A stretch of DNA of 64,000 nucleotides from Sipunculus nudus (Eukaryota; Annelida; Sipuncula; Golfingiida; Sipunculidae), in NCBI GenBank assembly GCA_026874595.1, contig CM049315.1, positions 20,361,664-20,425,663 of the forward strand, read 5' to 3'. Position 1 is the first letter of the stretch. Every line of letters begins with the position of its first letter. Position numbers and translations under genes: made by a program. Shown in pieces: positions 13,481-24,095 of this stretch. The notes beneath the pieces are model-generated. The model saw only the letters and a list, made by a program, of their open reading frames with translations, did no database searches and was not told the origin of the DNA.

Positions 13481-15170
13481 GCAGGTCTGTTTTGCTACCG
13501 TCCACATTGCGCTTTGCTGTCGCTAGTTAATATGGCCCGTAACACCTGCTACTGCGCAGGTCAATGTGTTACTCTGCGACAACTAATTCCTTAATCGCCT
13601 ATTGCAAAGCTTGTTGCAGGCTTATCCGGGCGACCTATGGCTACAAAGATTTGCACTGAAACGATAGCAGCAAAAGTTTCGATCGCAGTAGATAGCCTCC
13701 ATGGGTTCTCGCTAGCGCGTAAATCTGATTTGCTACCGCGCACATGGCGCATTGCATTCGCAGCTAAATATGGTCGATGGCACTTGCTACCGCGCAAATC
13801 TATTTGCTACTTTGCGACATTTAATGCTACCGCGCGTATTGGCCTGAGTGGTCTTGTCCGAGTGACCTCTGGAAGACTTGCACTACGTTAATAGTAGCAG
13901 ATTTTGCGATCGCAAAGACATAGTCCCCATGCATAGGAGCTGACAGCAACTTGCTACCGCGCAGGTCTGTTTGCTACCGCGCACATTGCGCATTGCCAGC
14001 TGAATATGACTAATGGCATCTGCTACCGCGCAGATCTGTTTGCTGCTTTGCGACAGTTAATTGCTACCGAGCATATTGCTTTGAGTGGTCGTGTGCGAGC
14101 GACCTCTGACAGAAAAGACTTGCACCGTTAATAGTAGCAGATTTTGCGATCGCAAGGACATAGTCCCCATGCATAGGAGCTGACAGCAACTTGCTACCGC
14201 GCAGGTCTGTTTGCTACCGCGCACATTGCGCATTGCCAGCTGAATATGACCATGGCATTTGCTACCGCGCAGATCTGTTTGCTACTTTGCGACAGTTAAT
14301 TGCTACCGCGCATATTGCTTTGAGTGGTCGTGTCCGAGCGACCTCTGACAGTAAAGACTTGCACTACGTTAACAGTAGCAGATTTTGCGATCGCAAAGAC
14401 ATAGTCCCCATGCATAGGAGCTGACAGCAACTTGCTACCGCGCAGGTCTGTTTGCTACCGCGCACATTGCGCATTGCGATCGCAGCTTAATATGAACCAT
14501 GGCCTTTGCTATGCGCAGATCTGTTTGCTACTTTGCGACAATTAATTGCTACCACGCATAACGCTTTGAGTGGTCCTGTCCGAGCTGACAGCAACTTGCT
14601 ACCGCGCAGGTCTGTTTGCTACCGCGCATATTGCGCATTGCGATCGCAGCTTAATATGACCCATGGCATTTGCTACTGCGCAGATATGTTTGCTACTTTG
14701 CGACAATTAATTGCTACCGCGCATATCGCTTTGAGTGGTCCTGTCCGAGCGACCTCTGGCAACAAAGACTTGCACTACATCAACAGAAGCAGATTTTGTA
14801 ACCATAGCTGCCATGATAGCAATGACAGCCACTTGCTAGCGCGCAGGTCTGACTTGCTACCGCGCACTTTGCACATATGAGGCGGTCTGTGCATAGGCCA
14901 CAAGGGTAGCAATGACAGCCATTTGCTACCGCGCAGTTCTGATTTGCTACCGCGCAGTTTGCGCGTACGAGTCGGTCTGTGTTTGATGGTAGCAAGTCCA
15001 GTGGCAGCTCATCGCGCGATGTGGTAAGCAATGCGCAAGGGTAGCAAATGCTACTGTGCGACTGCTATTTGCTACCGTGCACTTTGCGTTCAATAATCTT
15101 TGAACGCATAATAGTAGCAAGATGAGTGGATGCTGAGTGCGCGTTGTGCCGGGCTATGCGCAATGGTAGC
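13481..15170. repeat. ~240-bp tandem array built on a TTTGCTACCGCGCA motif
   Basis: The phrase TGACAGCAACTTGCTACCGC starts at 13941, 14181 and 14422 (periods 240 and 241). A shortened unit follows at 14586 and degenerate units run to about 15170. Each unit holds several copies of TTTGCTACCGCGCA, a GCGATCGC-centred palindrome (TTTGCGATCGCAAA) and CCCCATGCATAGGAGC. The TTTGCTACC motif is shared with satellite 1. The region is GC-richer than its flanks. Long frames here (for example 14506-14880) mirror the repeat period and are not convincing proteins. Confidence 0.9.
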
Positions 15171-15359
15171 AAAGAATTTATTAGATTAGCCTGAAAAACC
15201 GACAGTTCCCCGCATATATGTAGGAAGCACATTCGCAGTCGGAGTTTTGAGAAACAGTTGACATATTTCCAGATGAGAGAGGAAAGTTCTTGATGGTTCC
15301 TGACATTGTAACATTCAAGGATTTTGTCTAGGAAAATCAAATACTTCACAGAGAGCTCA

Positions 15360-18300
15360 AAGTCTGGAAAACCAAATCATCCAAAATCAAAAAGATTTTA
15401 GATCAGACTTCATCAAACATCCGATCAGTAATCAAACAGGATATGAAACTCATCCCATGGCCTTTCTATCCGTTTGATGGGAATAATAGTGCTCCATCGC
15501 CATACCTAAACCACTAGAGCGGTTTCTCGTAGGGCTTCTTACTGGAGATCCAAACACAGAGATTCAAACACACAGAGCCAGGATTTTAAATATGCTGTGA
15601 CATGTGGACAGCCTAAACCGCCTAAACATCTGCTAATTCCTAATACAGTTAAGGCACTTACTGGAAACGTTGAACTCATCAACTCTCTGAACAAGTTTCG
15701 ACATGGTGTGTCTTTCTCTTAACTGGAGGAGAATGATACTGCTCTTTGTCTTCAGAAGTTGGCGGCAGGCCACAACCACAGAGTTATACTCCCAGCTTCC
15801 ATCAAACCATGTGTTCACCAAAATGGCATAGTAAAAATTGATAGACTCCAGAAAACTCTTAGTGGAAAGGGTACATCACATCAAGTGAATGGCATAGCGG
15901 TGCAGGTTTATGTCTATGGGCCACATCTGCCAAGATATGAAAACAGAGATCATTCTCCTTTGATCCCCAAGCTTTGGAAGTATATCTGGCTGGAGAACGT
16001 GTGGACCCAGAATCTCCCACGACCATTTTCAGGAAACCGTGCGATCTGCTAAAGCAGCGCGGGGTGAGAACCTGGTGTGAATCCTTGCCAAACGAACATA
16101 TTCCGATAATCAGACAAGCTGTAGAGGGTTGAACATCAGCACTAGAGACAAAGTGTTAATCACATTATATATAGTTGGATATCTGCCCACCATCAATGCA
16201 CCAGCCACAGAGATGACCACGGTGTTTGAAATCCTGAACCAGTCAGAGCTGATTAGAAAGGAGCTTCTTCTAGACACGGTTGTGGTAGTCCTCGACCAAG
16301 CACTGTATGCAAAAGCCACCGAAATTGCCTGAAAACATAAAGAACGCTTTTCCAACATTTCCCTTAGAATGGGAACATTCCACACCATCTGTACTGCCTG
16401 ATCAATCCTTGGAAAGCAAATTCGGGATGCTAGTTTAAAAGACATTGGCATAGAAGCTGGAATAGATGCCGAAGAGCCCGTTAATGGGGTTCTTGAATGT
16501 AAACACTAAAACCGTACTGTTAGGGTCCACAAGTACATTTATAAAGCACTCATGAGACCGGTGTGGATGGAATTTAAGCCGTTGGTAGAGGATAATATCC
16601 AGGAAATGCGAGGTGTCATTAAAACATTCTTGGTTCAAGTGAACGACATGGTTGGTGACTTGAATAAACAGAATTACACAATCTGCTACAAACTCCATTC
16701 TTAACTGAGGTCCTAGCCCTATGGAAAACATGCTTGGAACATCTCCGTAACAACAACGGAGAACCCCCCGCTTTCTGGATGTCATACATAGACATGGTAG
16801 AGGACGACCTACTAAGTCTTCTGCGCGGTCAAGAAGTGAAAAAGATGTGGAGGCCGTGTCTGCAGTCGTGAGCCTTATCAAAGATTGGGTCAACCCATTT
16901 GCAGAGAAGCAGGATCTTATTAGCATTTCTACTCTACTAAGGTGGCGCCCAGAGACAATGCCTCTGACCTATTGAAAGCGCATGAGATCGGCGAGCAAGC
17001 CTATGTAACTTTTACGAATGAGAGATTAGTGAGTGACCAACCACCACAGAAATTCCATGAACCAATGAAAACCAACAAGCTGAAGACATTCAGCAATATG
17101 TGTAAGAAGAAGGAGATAAAATCTTGCAGGAAGGTGACGATGTTGGAGGCCACTAGATCATTGTTTGTCGCATCATAGTGACTGCGCAAAGGCGAAATCT
17201 CAGAATGGAGGATATCCTCTCTCATCCCCTGAGAATATTCCTGTGGGCCTTGTCCACACCAGATGCCTTTTTAGAAAGACCAACAAAGCAGCTTTAGCCA
17301 CAACTTTGCAGAATAATTTGACAGGAGCAGAGAACCTCCCAAGTGACTCTGCTACAGTGGTCGATGGGATGAACTTGGTCCAAAAAGTAAAAGGTGACCA
17401 AATTACTTTTGGAGGAGTCGCCACTACAGTTTTGTCTATGGCACTGAGAGAAGGATCTGAGAGTGCCAAGATAGATGTTGTGTTTGACACATACAGGGAG
17501 AACTGCAAAATATCATAGGCACACTGATCCTAAGACAATGGAGGAGTTTCCTGAGCTCATTTAATAACAAGACCAGTCTCATTTCTTTCTTAGTTAATGA
17601 ATGGAGGAAACCAGAATAGAGAAGATTGCTTCAGGGGAAGGTTTTACATGCAACTGTGAATGACAAATGTTTCCAAATACCATCTAATGACAATGTGGAG
17701 GTGCCAGCTTTGAAGTGCCAACAGGAAGAAGTAGATAGGCGATTACTGTTTCATGCTACCCATGCAGCAAGAGTAGGCTACCAGGCTGTAGTGATTTGTT
17801 CAGAGGACACAGATGTTTTTATAATGTCTTTGGCATTTCATGACCAGATTGGGGTCCCGCTTATTTCAGAAATTTGGAACTAGAACCAGGACGAGGCTGG
17901 TTGACATTAAGAACATTGCTGCTGCTCTTGGCTTAGATGTCTGTAGATCGCTAGTCAGATTGCATTCATTTACGGGAAGCGACACTGTAAGTGCATTAAC
18001 TGGCAAAGGGAAGGGCAGCAAGAATATCTAGGACACATTCCTAGAGTTTGGTAATACATGGGACCTCTCCCAAATACTAATGGACAAACTAGAGCCATCT
18101 CTATGTGCCAAAGGCATCATCGACTTAGTTCAATGATCTGAGGTACGATCTTTTTTGTGCTAAGAAAGGTGAGGTAGAGAGCCGACAGCTTCCAGCATGT
18201 AGGGATTGCTTGGTCAAGCATGCACAAAAACCTACTTACCAGGCTGTAATATGGCGACAGTGTCTTGAACAGGACCCCCAAGTACCTAGTCCTGTTGGTC

Positions 18301-18570
18301 GAGGATGGAGGATTGAGGAGGAGGAAGGATTTCGACAGTTGGTTTTGCACTGGATGAATGGTCAGCCAGCACCTGAGGCGGTCCTTGATTTACTGGACAG
18401 CAACTGTACAAGGAAATGTTCACTCCCAAAATGTGTCTGTCTTGCAAACGTATTGAAATGCACTGATATGTGTAGACTGCAGACTGTGAGAAACAGGCAT
18501 CCATTTTTAGTCAGAGGATGCAAAAAGTGAAGATGAAGCTATTGAAGAACTGGATAGTGAGTATGAGTTT
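15360..18570 (+). pseudogene. Eroded copy of a large invertebrate protein family with a C-terminal CXC-type Cys motif
   Basis: Consecutive plus-strand pieces in shifting frames read as one protein of roughly 1000 residues broken by stops and frameshifts. Recognisable pieces run in order: IPWPFYPFDG (about 15453), LTGNVELIN (15657), a longer block at 15759-15950, GYLPTINAPATEMTTVFE (16174), a block at 16942-17178, TNKAALATTL and VVDGMNLVQK (17280-17390), QEEVDRRLLFHATHAA, SEDTDVF (17800), LVRLHSFTGSDTVSALTGKG (about 17955) and NCTRKCSLPKCVCLAN (18402). The SEDTDVF and FTGSDT motifs recall PIN/FEN-like nuclease folds, and the terminal Cys pattern recalls tesmin/TSO1 CXC domains. From memory, similar full-length proteins are multi-copy and uncharacterised in molluscs and cnidarians, possibly carried by mobile elements. 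No intact reading frame remains. Confidence 0.75.
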
Positions 18571-20803
18571 TAAGTTTTATTCTTGGACAGTGGTAATTAT
18601 ATAACTTTCAATCAGTGCATATAATTAGAAATATCTCAGAGACTACAAAGCAACCGTGTTATATCATAAGACATAATTTATCAGCATAATTTATCAACAT
18701 TAGGCCTGGGCAATGGCCCTAATACTGTGGAACAATAATCTGTTTTTCCTTTCCCTAAGTTTGTTTCTGACAGAAGATTATTTAATTTTTTATTTTCATT
18801 TGGACTTTTTTTTTATCAAATTCCACATTGATATACATCTTAATGTTGGTTTACATTGTGTCTTTAATACATTCTTATGTCCAGAACATGTTTGTTTGTC
18901 TCATTCTTCTTGTGTCGTTTTAGTCCCAGTGTGCAGCTATTCGTTCTAACACTATATCTTGTTAAACTTTATCTTATCACTTTGATAAAAGCTTGTGTAA
19001 TACTTCCAAGAGTAAAGAACGTCAGGTGCCATTGGTTTTTAAAACTACGAAAATGCTCATATCTTCAGATAATCATGCTATAGAAAGTGTCTCCCCGCCA
19101 AATTGCTTTCTACAGCATGAGGGAGAAAATTTAAAAGGGAATATATACAATAAGAATCCTTATTTTAATAATTTGTTTCTTCTAATCATGCACAATTAAA
19201 ACTGCAAGAATCAGAAAAAGCTAATTTAAAATAAAAGTATTCAGGTTAAGAAAACAGCTGCTGACAACTTGAAACAAGGATCATATATATAATGATTTTT
19301 TTACTGAAGGGGATAAAGTTTATTGTGGAAATGCTGAGTCAATGAAAATGTTTCATCAAAATCATCTTTGAAAAAAAATTCAACCATTAACTGGAAGAAA
19401 TGAACAATTTAACAGGCCCAGATAAAACAACCAAAGTACTTGAAGACAAACCAACAAAGTTTTTGACCATGAAAACATGATTCGTATACTTTTCCGTTGA
19501 ACTGATGGTAGCACAGGAGTCATGAATTTAGTGTTAGCTGAATTTCTGCATTTCAAACAATTTGCCTGTCGGCACTTTTTCAATTTAACATACAATAGTT
19601 CTGTTTAACTTGTTCAAAAGTTAAATACTTGCTTAGAAACTCAGACGGACAGTGTCAAATATCTCCTCTCTTCGCCGCAGAGCTGATTACAAGTCCACAG
19701 TATACTCCTGCCTTTTTTTAATTTGCACTTGTTGACCCTCCCTGACCTTATAAATGTCAAGGTAATCATATTGTGTCCTTTAAAAAATTAATCAAATAAA
19801 CTTTCCAGAGTTAGGCCAATGTTTCTTTTTTTTTATTCTAAGTACCCCAAATGTTTTGACCAAAATGTTAAACCTACCCTTATTTTGCTCTACAAATGGC
19901 CACTGCACCGGAACGTCACCAGTACATTTACTACCCCGTGTCAATAGGTGGAAATGTGCAATAGAAAGCACATGGCACACTATTTTAATGCCCAGATCCC
20001 ATTATCTCCTTTGGAATAACACAACTGCTTTATTTCTTATACCTTACTTGATATAGAAAACTTCATGCAAATGAAAAGTTTTTCAGCCATGAGAGATTTA
20101 TATTTTTCATACTTGCACGTTTTGACAACACCTCGACCATGAAAAATAAGGCAACGTCATTATGTTTGATATCATATTAAGGCTAAATTAATATACATTA
20201 CGATGAAATGTCTTTCATATTCATACTCTCAATATTTCAAAAGTTATATACAAAAGATTAACCCCTACCCCCATATTTTTTACCCCATTGGTGCAATAAA
20301 TTTATTTGAGGGTGGGCATATTAAGAGGGTAACATACACAAAAAGCTACCACCGATGCAATGCTATCACATATTTTCAAACTGTAGGGGTGTTTACCTTG
20401 CCTAATATGACAATGAGAATTATTCCCCTTTGATGGTACCAACCAACCCGTCTGGCTCATGGACTACTCCTACCGTCAGGTGTTTACATAACGTCTAATA
20501 AACGATATCGCGCTGCCGTCCCCGGACAACCACGGGATTAAAGTCCAGGATGATCTGTGTTGTTATCCGTGAATGTGTTAAAGCAACATTACACAGCAAC
20601 CCAACTGTGGCCAAAACCAAAGACTTGTGTGTGTCATTCATAATGTTCCTCCCATGACCCCCATTTCATGTTTAAATATTACATTATTACAGAAAAACAA
20701 CTGCTGCAGAATTACCATCCTTATGTGTATTCCTCCCATAACCCACGTGTTGATTTTTACCATACTTGGCCAGACACAGACCAACACAACTCTGTCACCT
20801 GTA

Positions 20804-20807
<4 letters not shown>
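18571..20807. other. AT-rich spacer, no gene recognised
   Basis: About 2.2 kb of AT-rich sequence downstream of the pseudogene. Open frames are all shorter than about 80 codons, overlap one another on both strands, and lack splice or domain support. No clear tandem repeat or TIR was seen. Part of it could be the 3' flank of whatever element carried the eroded gene. Confidence 0.5.

Positions 20808-20845
<38 letters not shown>
20808..20845. repeat. (TA)n microsatellite
   Basis: An uninterrupted TA dinucleotide run passing into a short TG run on its right. The Ile/Tyr-rich frames over it are artefacts. Confidence 0.97.
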
Positions 20846-20853
<8 letters not shown>

Positions 20854-21194
20854 AATTAAAGTGATATACACCCAGTTTTATTTTACAGCATGATGTATGA
20901 ATATAAACATAATAAATTTGACTGTGTCATTCAAGTTAGTCTTTTCCCCCACAATATTTCCTTATTGCTTTGATAAATTCTCATCAATTCTTAAGCACCC
21001 AATAATCTTATTCCCTACCTGGCACGATTCCGAAAATCTTGTTCACTCTTGAGCCTGCATTCGCTGATGCGCGTATGGACACGCTCCAGTTATAATATCC
21101 CAGTAGATTTTTTCATCGCACTCATAGTTCGACTATGACTAAAATCATGTCAGTTTCTCAGCGGTGATTCCTACGGTGGCTGATTTAGGACACA

Positions 21195-21480
21195 GAAAAA
21201 AAAATATTTATCTCGAGATCTCGAGATAACATCTCGAGATCTCGACATAGAATTTCGCAAAAAAAAAAATTTTAGGAAGCAAAAAAAAAAATTTTAGGAA
21301 GCAAAAAAAAAAAAATTTAGGAAGCAAAAAAAAAATTTTAGGAAGCAAAAAAAAATTTTTAGGAAGCAACAAAAAAAATTTTAGGAAGCAAAAAAAAAAA
21401 ATTTTAGGAAGCAAAAAAAAAATTTTAGGAAGCAAAAAAAAATTTTTAGGAAGCAAAAAAAAAAATTCCCTTGAGATCTC
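21195..21480. repeat. A-rich ~20-23-bp tandem array beside a CTCGAGATCTCGAG palindrome
   Basis: Eleven or so copies of AAAATTTTAGGAAGCAAAA with variable A-run length. The array follows a perfect 20-nt palindrome (TATCTCGAGATCTCGAGATA at about 21210) and a second, near-identical one. Inverted copies of the same unit (TTTTGCTTCCTAAATTTT) occur at 22700-22765. The long Phe/Leu-rich minus-strand frame is produced by the repeat. Confidence 0.85.
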
Positions 21481-22699
21481 CAGAAAAAATGTCACACTTG
21501 TACGAACCATTCGAAGCTGAATTGACATAAAACAAAGCAACCTTATGGGGACAGTATACGTTAAGAGTGCTTACTATTGCAATTATAAAACAAAGACCAT
21601 GTATACTGTGTTTAACTGAACGGTAATACAATATAATTAATTTAAAATCAATCAAGTTTGTATATCCCCTGAGATAAGGCGAGTTGAAGAAAAGTTCAAT
21701 ATAAATTCAATATTTAATATTCATATCCGTAAGGAAGATGTCAAAGCCTAAAGAATCTGAAACATTCTACCTGAACGGCGGATTCGGAGCCATGTCTGTT
21801 AAATCACTCAAATAGAAATGTTTAGGTCTGCATGCATGCATTGTGGGTACCTTATTATTTTAAGAATACAAACAAATATGAGCTTCCTATAGAAACACGC
21901 TTTTTATACAATTTCTTTCAGCTTTTGTTTTATTGAAATGGTGTGTCGTTTTATGGAACATGTATTAGACCATCATAAATTAAAATATGCTAAAACTGAT
22001 TACTGTGTTTTCGGGTAGGTACGCTGGGGGGGGGGGGGGGATCGGGGAGGGGCGTTGCTTCAGCCCCTAAAGCCCAAGTCTTGATCCACTATAGCTCTTA
22101 TACTATAGCTCAGATTAATTTAATCAACCTATCTTCATAAATGTTTATATTCATGAATAAACGGTTTAAAATTTCGATCATCTCTCATCATGATTTTTCT
22201 TCAGCAAAATGCTCTGCTTTGGTCTTAAAGTCCCTATTCACCTGCCTTATTTATAGAATCTTTGTAATACAGGCTAACTCTGCATATACATATTAAAGAA
22301 GTAAAAGTAATCATAAACATAATCTAGGTAAACATAATCTATTAATCTTTCATAAAAATGAGCCAATGCCATGGGTAAAGGCGCTGTCTTTGTCTATATC
22401 CACGTTTTTTTTATAACATGGGTCGGGGGGGGTGCAAAAATTGCCACCGATCGTAATAGAAAGACGTCCGGCAGAAACATCTGGCTTCAATTCAGAGATT
22501 ACAGATTTCTGTAAATGACAAATACTGCATTGCTTCACATGCTCTAACGAATATCAACTAGTGATCTTTCAATAACTCGGTTACATGTTTTTATCTGTAT
22601 GTTAACACTTGCTCAAGTGGCTTGTATACAAGTAGCCGTTAGATAAAATGTTTATACGTCAAAGTGACGTTAAAAAGACCCATTCCCAGCTGGGGTTTC
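21481..22699. other. Spacer between the inverted A-rich repeats, no gene seen
   Basis: AT-rich sequence with a poly-G run at about 22026-22040. It lies between the A-rich array and its inverted partner at 22700-22765, so it could be the interior of a degraded element. No recognisable protein or RNA gene. Confidence 0.45.
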
Positions 22700-22765
22700 T
22701 TCCTAAATTTTTTTTTTTTTTTTGCTTCCTAATTTTTTTTTTTTTTTTGCTTCCTAAAATTTTTT
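22700..22765. repeat. Inverted partner of the A-rich array
   Basis: Two to three copies of TTTTTTGCTTCCTAAATTTT in opposite orientation to the array at 21250-21470, about 1.2 kb away. Confidence 0.75.
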
Positions 22766-22794
22766 CCATCTAGCGCATTTAGCTGACTTACCAG

Positions 22795-23530
22795 TATGGA
22801 GAGAGCATAAATTAATTTTGGGTCACAAGGTCAGAGGTCAAGGTTACAGGGGCCACCTGTTTACAAATTAGTTTCCAGATGATAACTACAGTCTACTTTG
22901 ACATATTGGTTTCAAACTTATATATTGCTCACCACTAAATTAAGAACCCTGTCGATTTTGGGGCCCAAAGGTCAAAGTCACAGGACCTGTTTCTTTAAAA
23001 AGAACGTGTATGCATTTCAAGGCAAACTTTTTATTACAAACTTCCATCTTCAAGATATTGCTCACCTTCCAATAGGTAAAGATTCTTTTCGATTTTGGGG
23101 TCATAGGGTCAAAGGTCAAGGTTACATGGCCTATCAATTCACGTATTAGTATATGGATGATAATTCTGTTTTGGATAGACAGATCTGCTTCAATCTTGAT
23201 TTATTAATGACCCACTACTTAATTAAGAATCATTTTGATTTTCAGGGTGCTGAGATCCAAGGTGAAGGTCACAGGAGCCATATCGTTGGAAAGATTGTGG
23301 ATGCACTGTATATGAAATGTTTCATCCCAAATTTTTCATCTTTCACACATTGCTTACTTGCCCAAAGTTAGAAAATATGTAGATTTTGAGGTTACCTGGT
23401 CAGAGGTCAAGGTCACTGGACCCCCTTTTTTAAAAAGATTGTTTCAATTATCTAAATGCTGCAAGTTCAAGGATAATAAGTTCTCAGATTTTTTTGGTCA
23501 CAAGGTCATTGGTTAACTCTCAGGACCGTC
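22795..23530. repeat. Dispersed repeat of ~140-bp modules rich in AGGTCA
   Basis: Five diverged modules, each with a phrase like GGTCAAGGTCACAGG (near 22836, 22969, 23113, 23258 and 23404), alternating with T-rich sequence containing TTGCTCACC or GATTTTGGGGTC. AGGTCA half-sites often lie in direct repeats with one base between them, for example 22828-22840 and 23106-23118. Similar phrases recur at 30300-30800 and, as a different subtype, at 42545 and 63330. Confidence 0.75.
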
Positions 23531-23650
23531 ATTGTTAAAAAAATCTTAAAAAATACCCTTATAGACAAATACAGCTGAGCGTCGAGACCCATAGGTCCCT
23601 AGTTATTTCAGACTTTCATGCGCTGCATATAGCGAAAATACTGCTGAACT

Positions 23651-24078
23651 GACCGGCTTCTGTGGCTCAGGGGTAGAGCGCGGTACTCAAAGCCGGGAGA
23701 TCGTGGGTTCGAATCTCAGCCGAGGCGGTGAGGTTTTTCACGGTCGGCCCCCACCCAGGGTGAGCGCTCTGTAGGTTTCATGGGAAAGCTGTGCCCCACA
23801 GCCGTGTATCACTCATATACGAGTGCTACTTTGGGGGGTTCCTCGATGTTATGACGAAGAAATGGGGATGATTACACACACCCAGGACACGCAGGTGCGG
23901 TAGACACCGGGCCTGGGTGACACCAGGATACAAAAAAAAATGATAGGAAAAGAGTGCTACCGCCCTGACATGTAGTCCCAAACCGAAGTGGAAACTCTGC
24001 AGATGTACATACTTAGATTAAGAATTAGATAAGTCAGCATTAATAATGGAGGCGGTTACCACCACCAACAAAATTTAA
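23651..24078 (+). mobile_element. tRNA-headed SINE with an exact 17-bp target-site duplication
   Basis: The 428-bp insertion is bounded by GAAAATACTGCTGAACT at 23634-23650 and again at 24079-24095, a perfect 17-bp direct repeat. The head at about 23656-23728 has an A box (TGGCTCAGGGGTAGAGCG) and a B box (GGGTTCGAATCTC), as in tRNA genes. The body carries CGGTCGGCCCCCACCCAGGG and GAGTGCTACTTTGGGGGG, an internal A run at about 23932, and a further ~130-bp tail. It differs from the SINE at 10741. The head is not an intact tRNA gene, because the sequence runs on into the body without a terminator. Confidence 0.9.
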
Positions 24079-24095
24079 GAAAATACTGCTGAACT

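Noticed and set aside
16110-17508. Minus-strand frames of 102-163 codons at 16110-16451, 16435-16926 and 17200-17508
   Set aside because: They are the complement of the eroded plus-strand coding relic, which keeps open space on the opposite strand.
21208-21540. Phe/Leu-rich 110-codon minus-strand protein
   Set aside because: Produced by the A-rich tandem repeat; low complexity only.
23656-23728. Functional tRNA gene
   Set aside because: A and B boxes are present but the sequence continues into a SINE body, lacks a Pol III terminator after the head, and is bracketed with its body by one 17-bp duplication.
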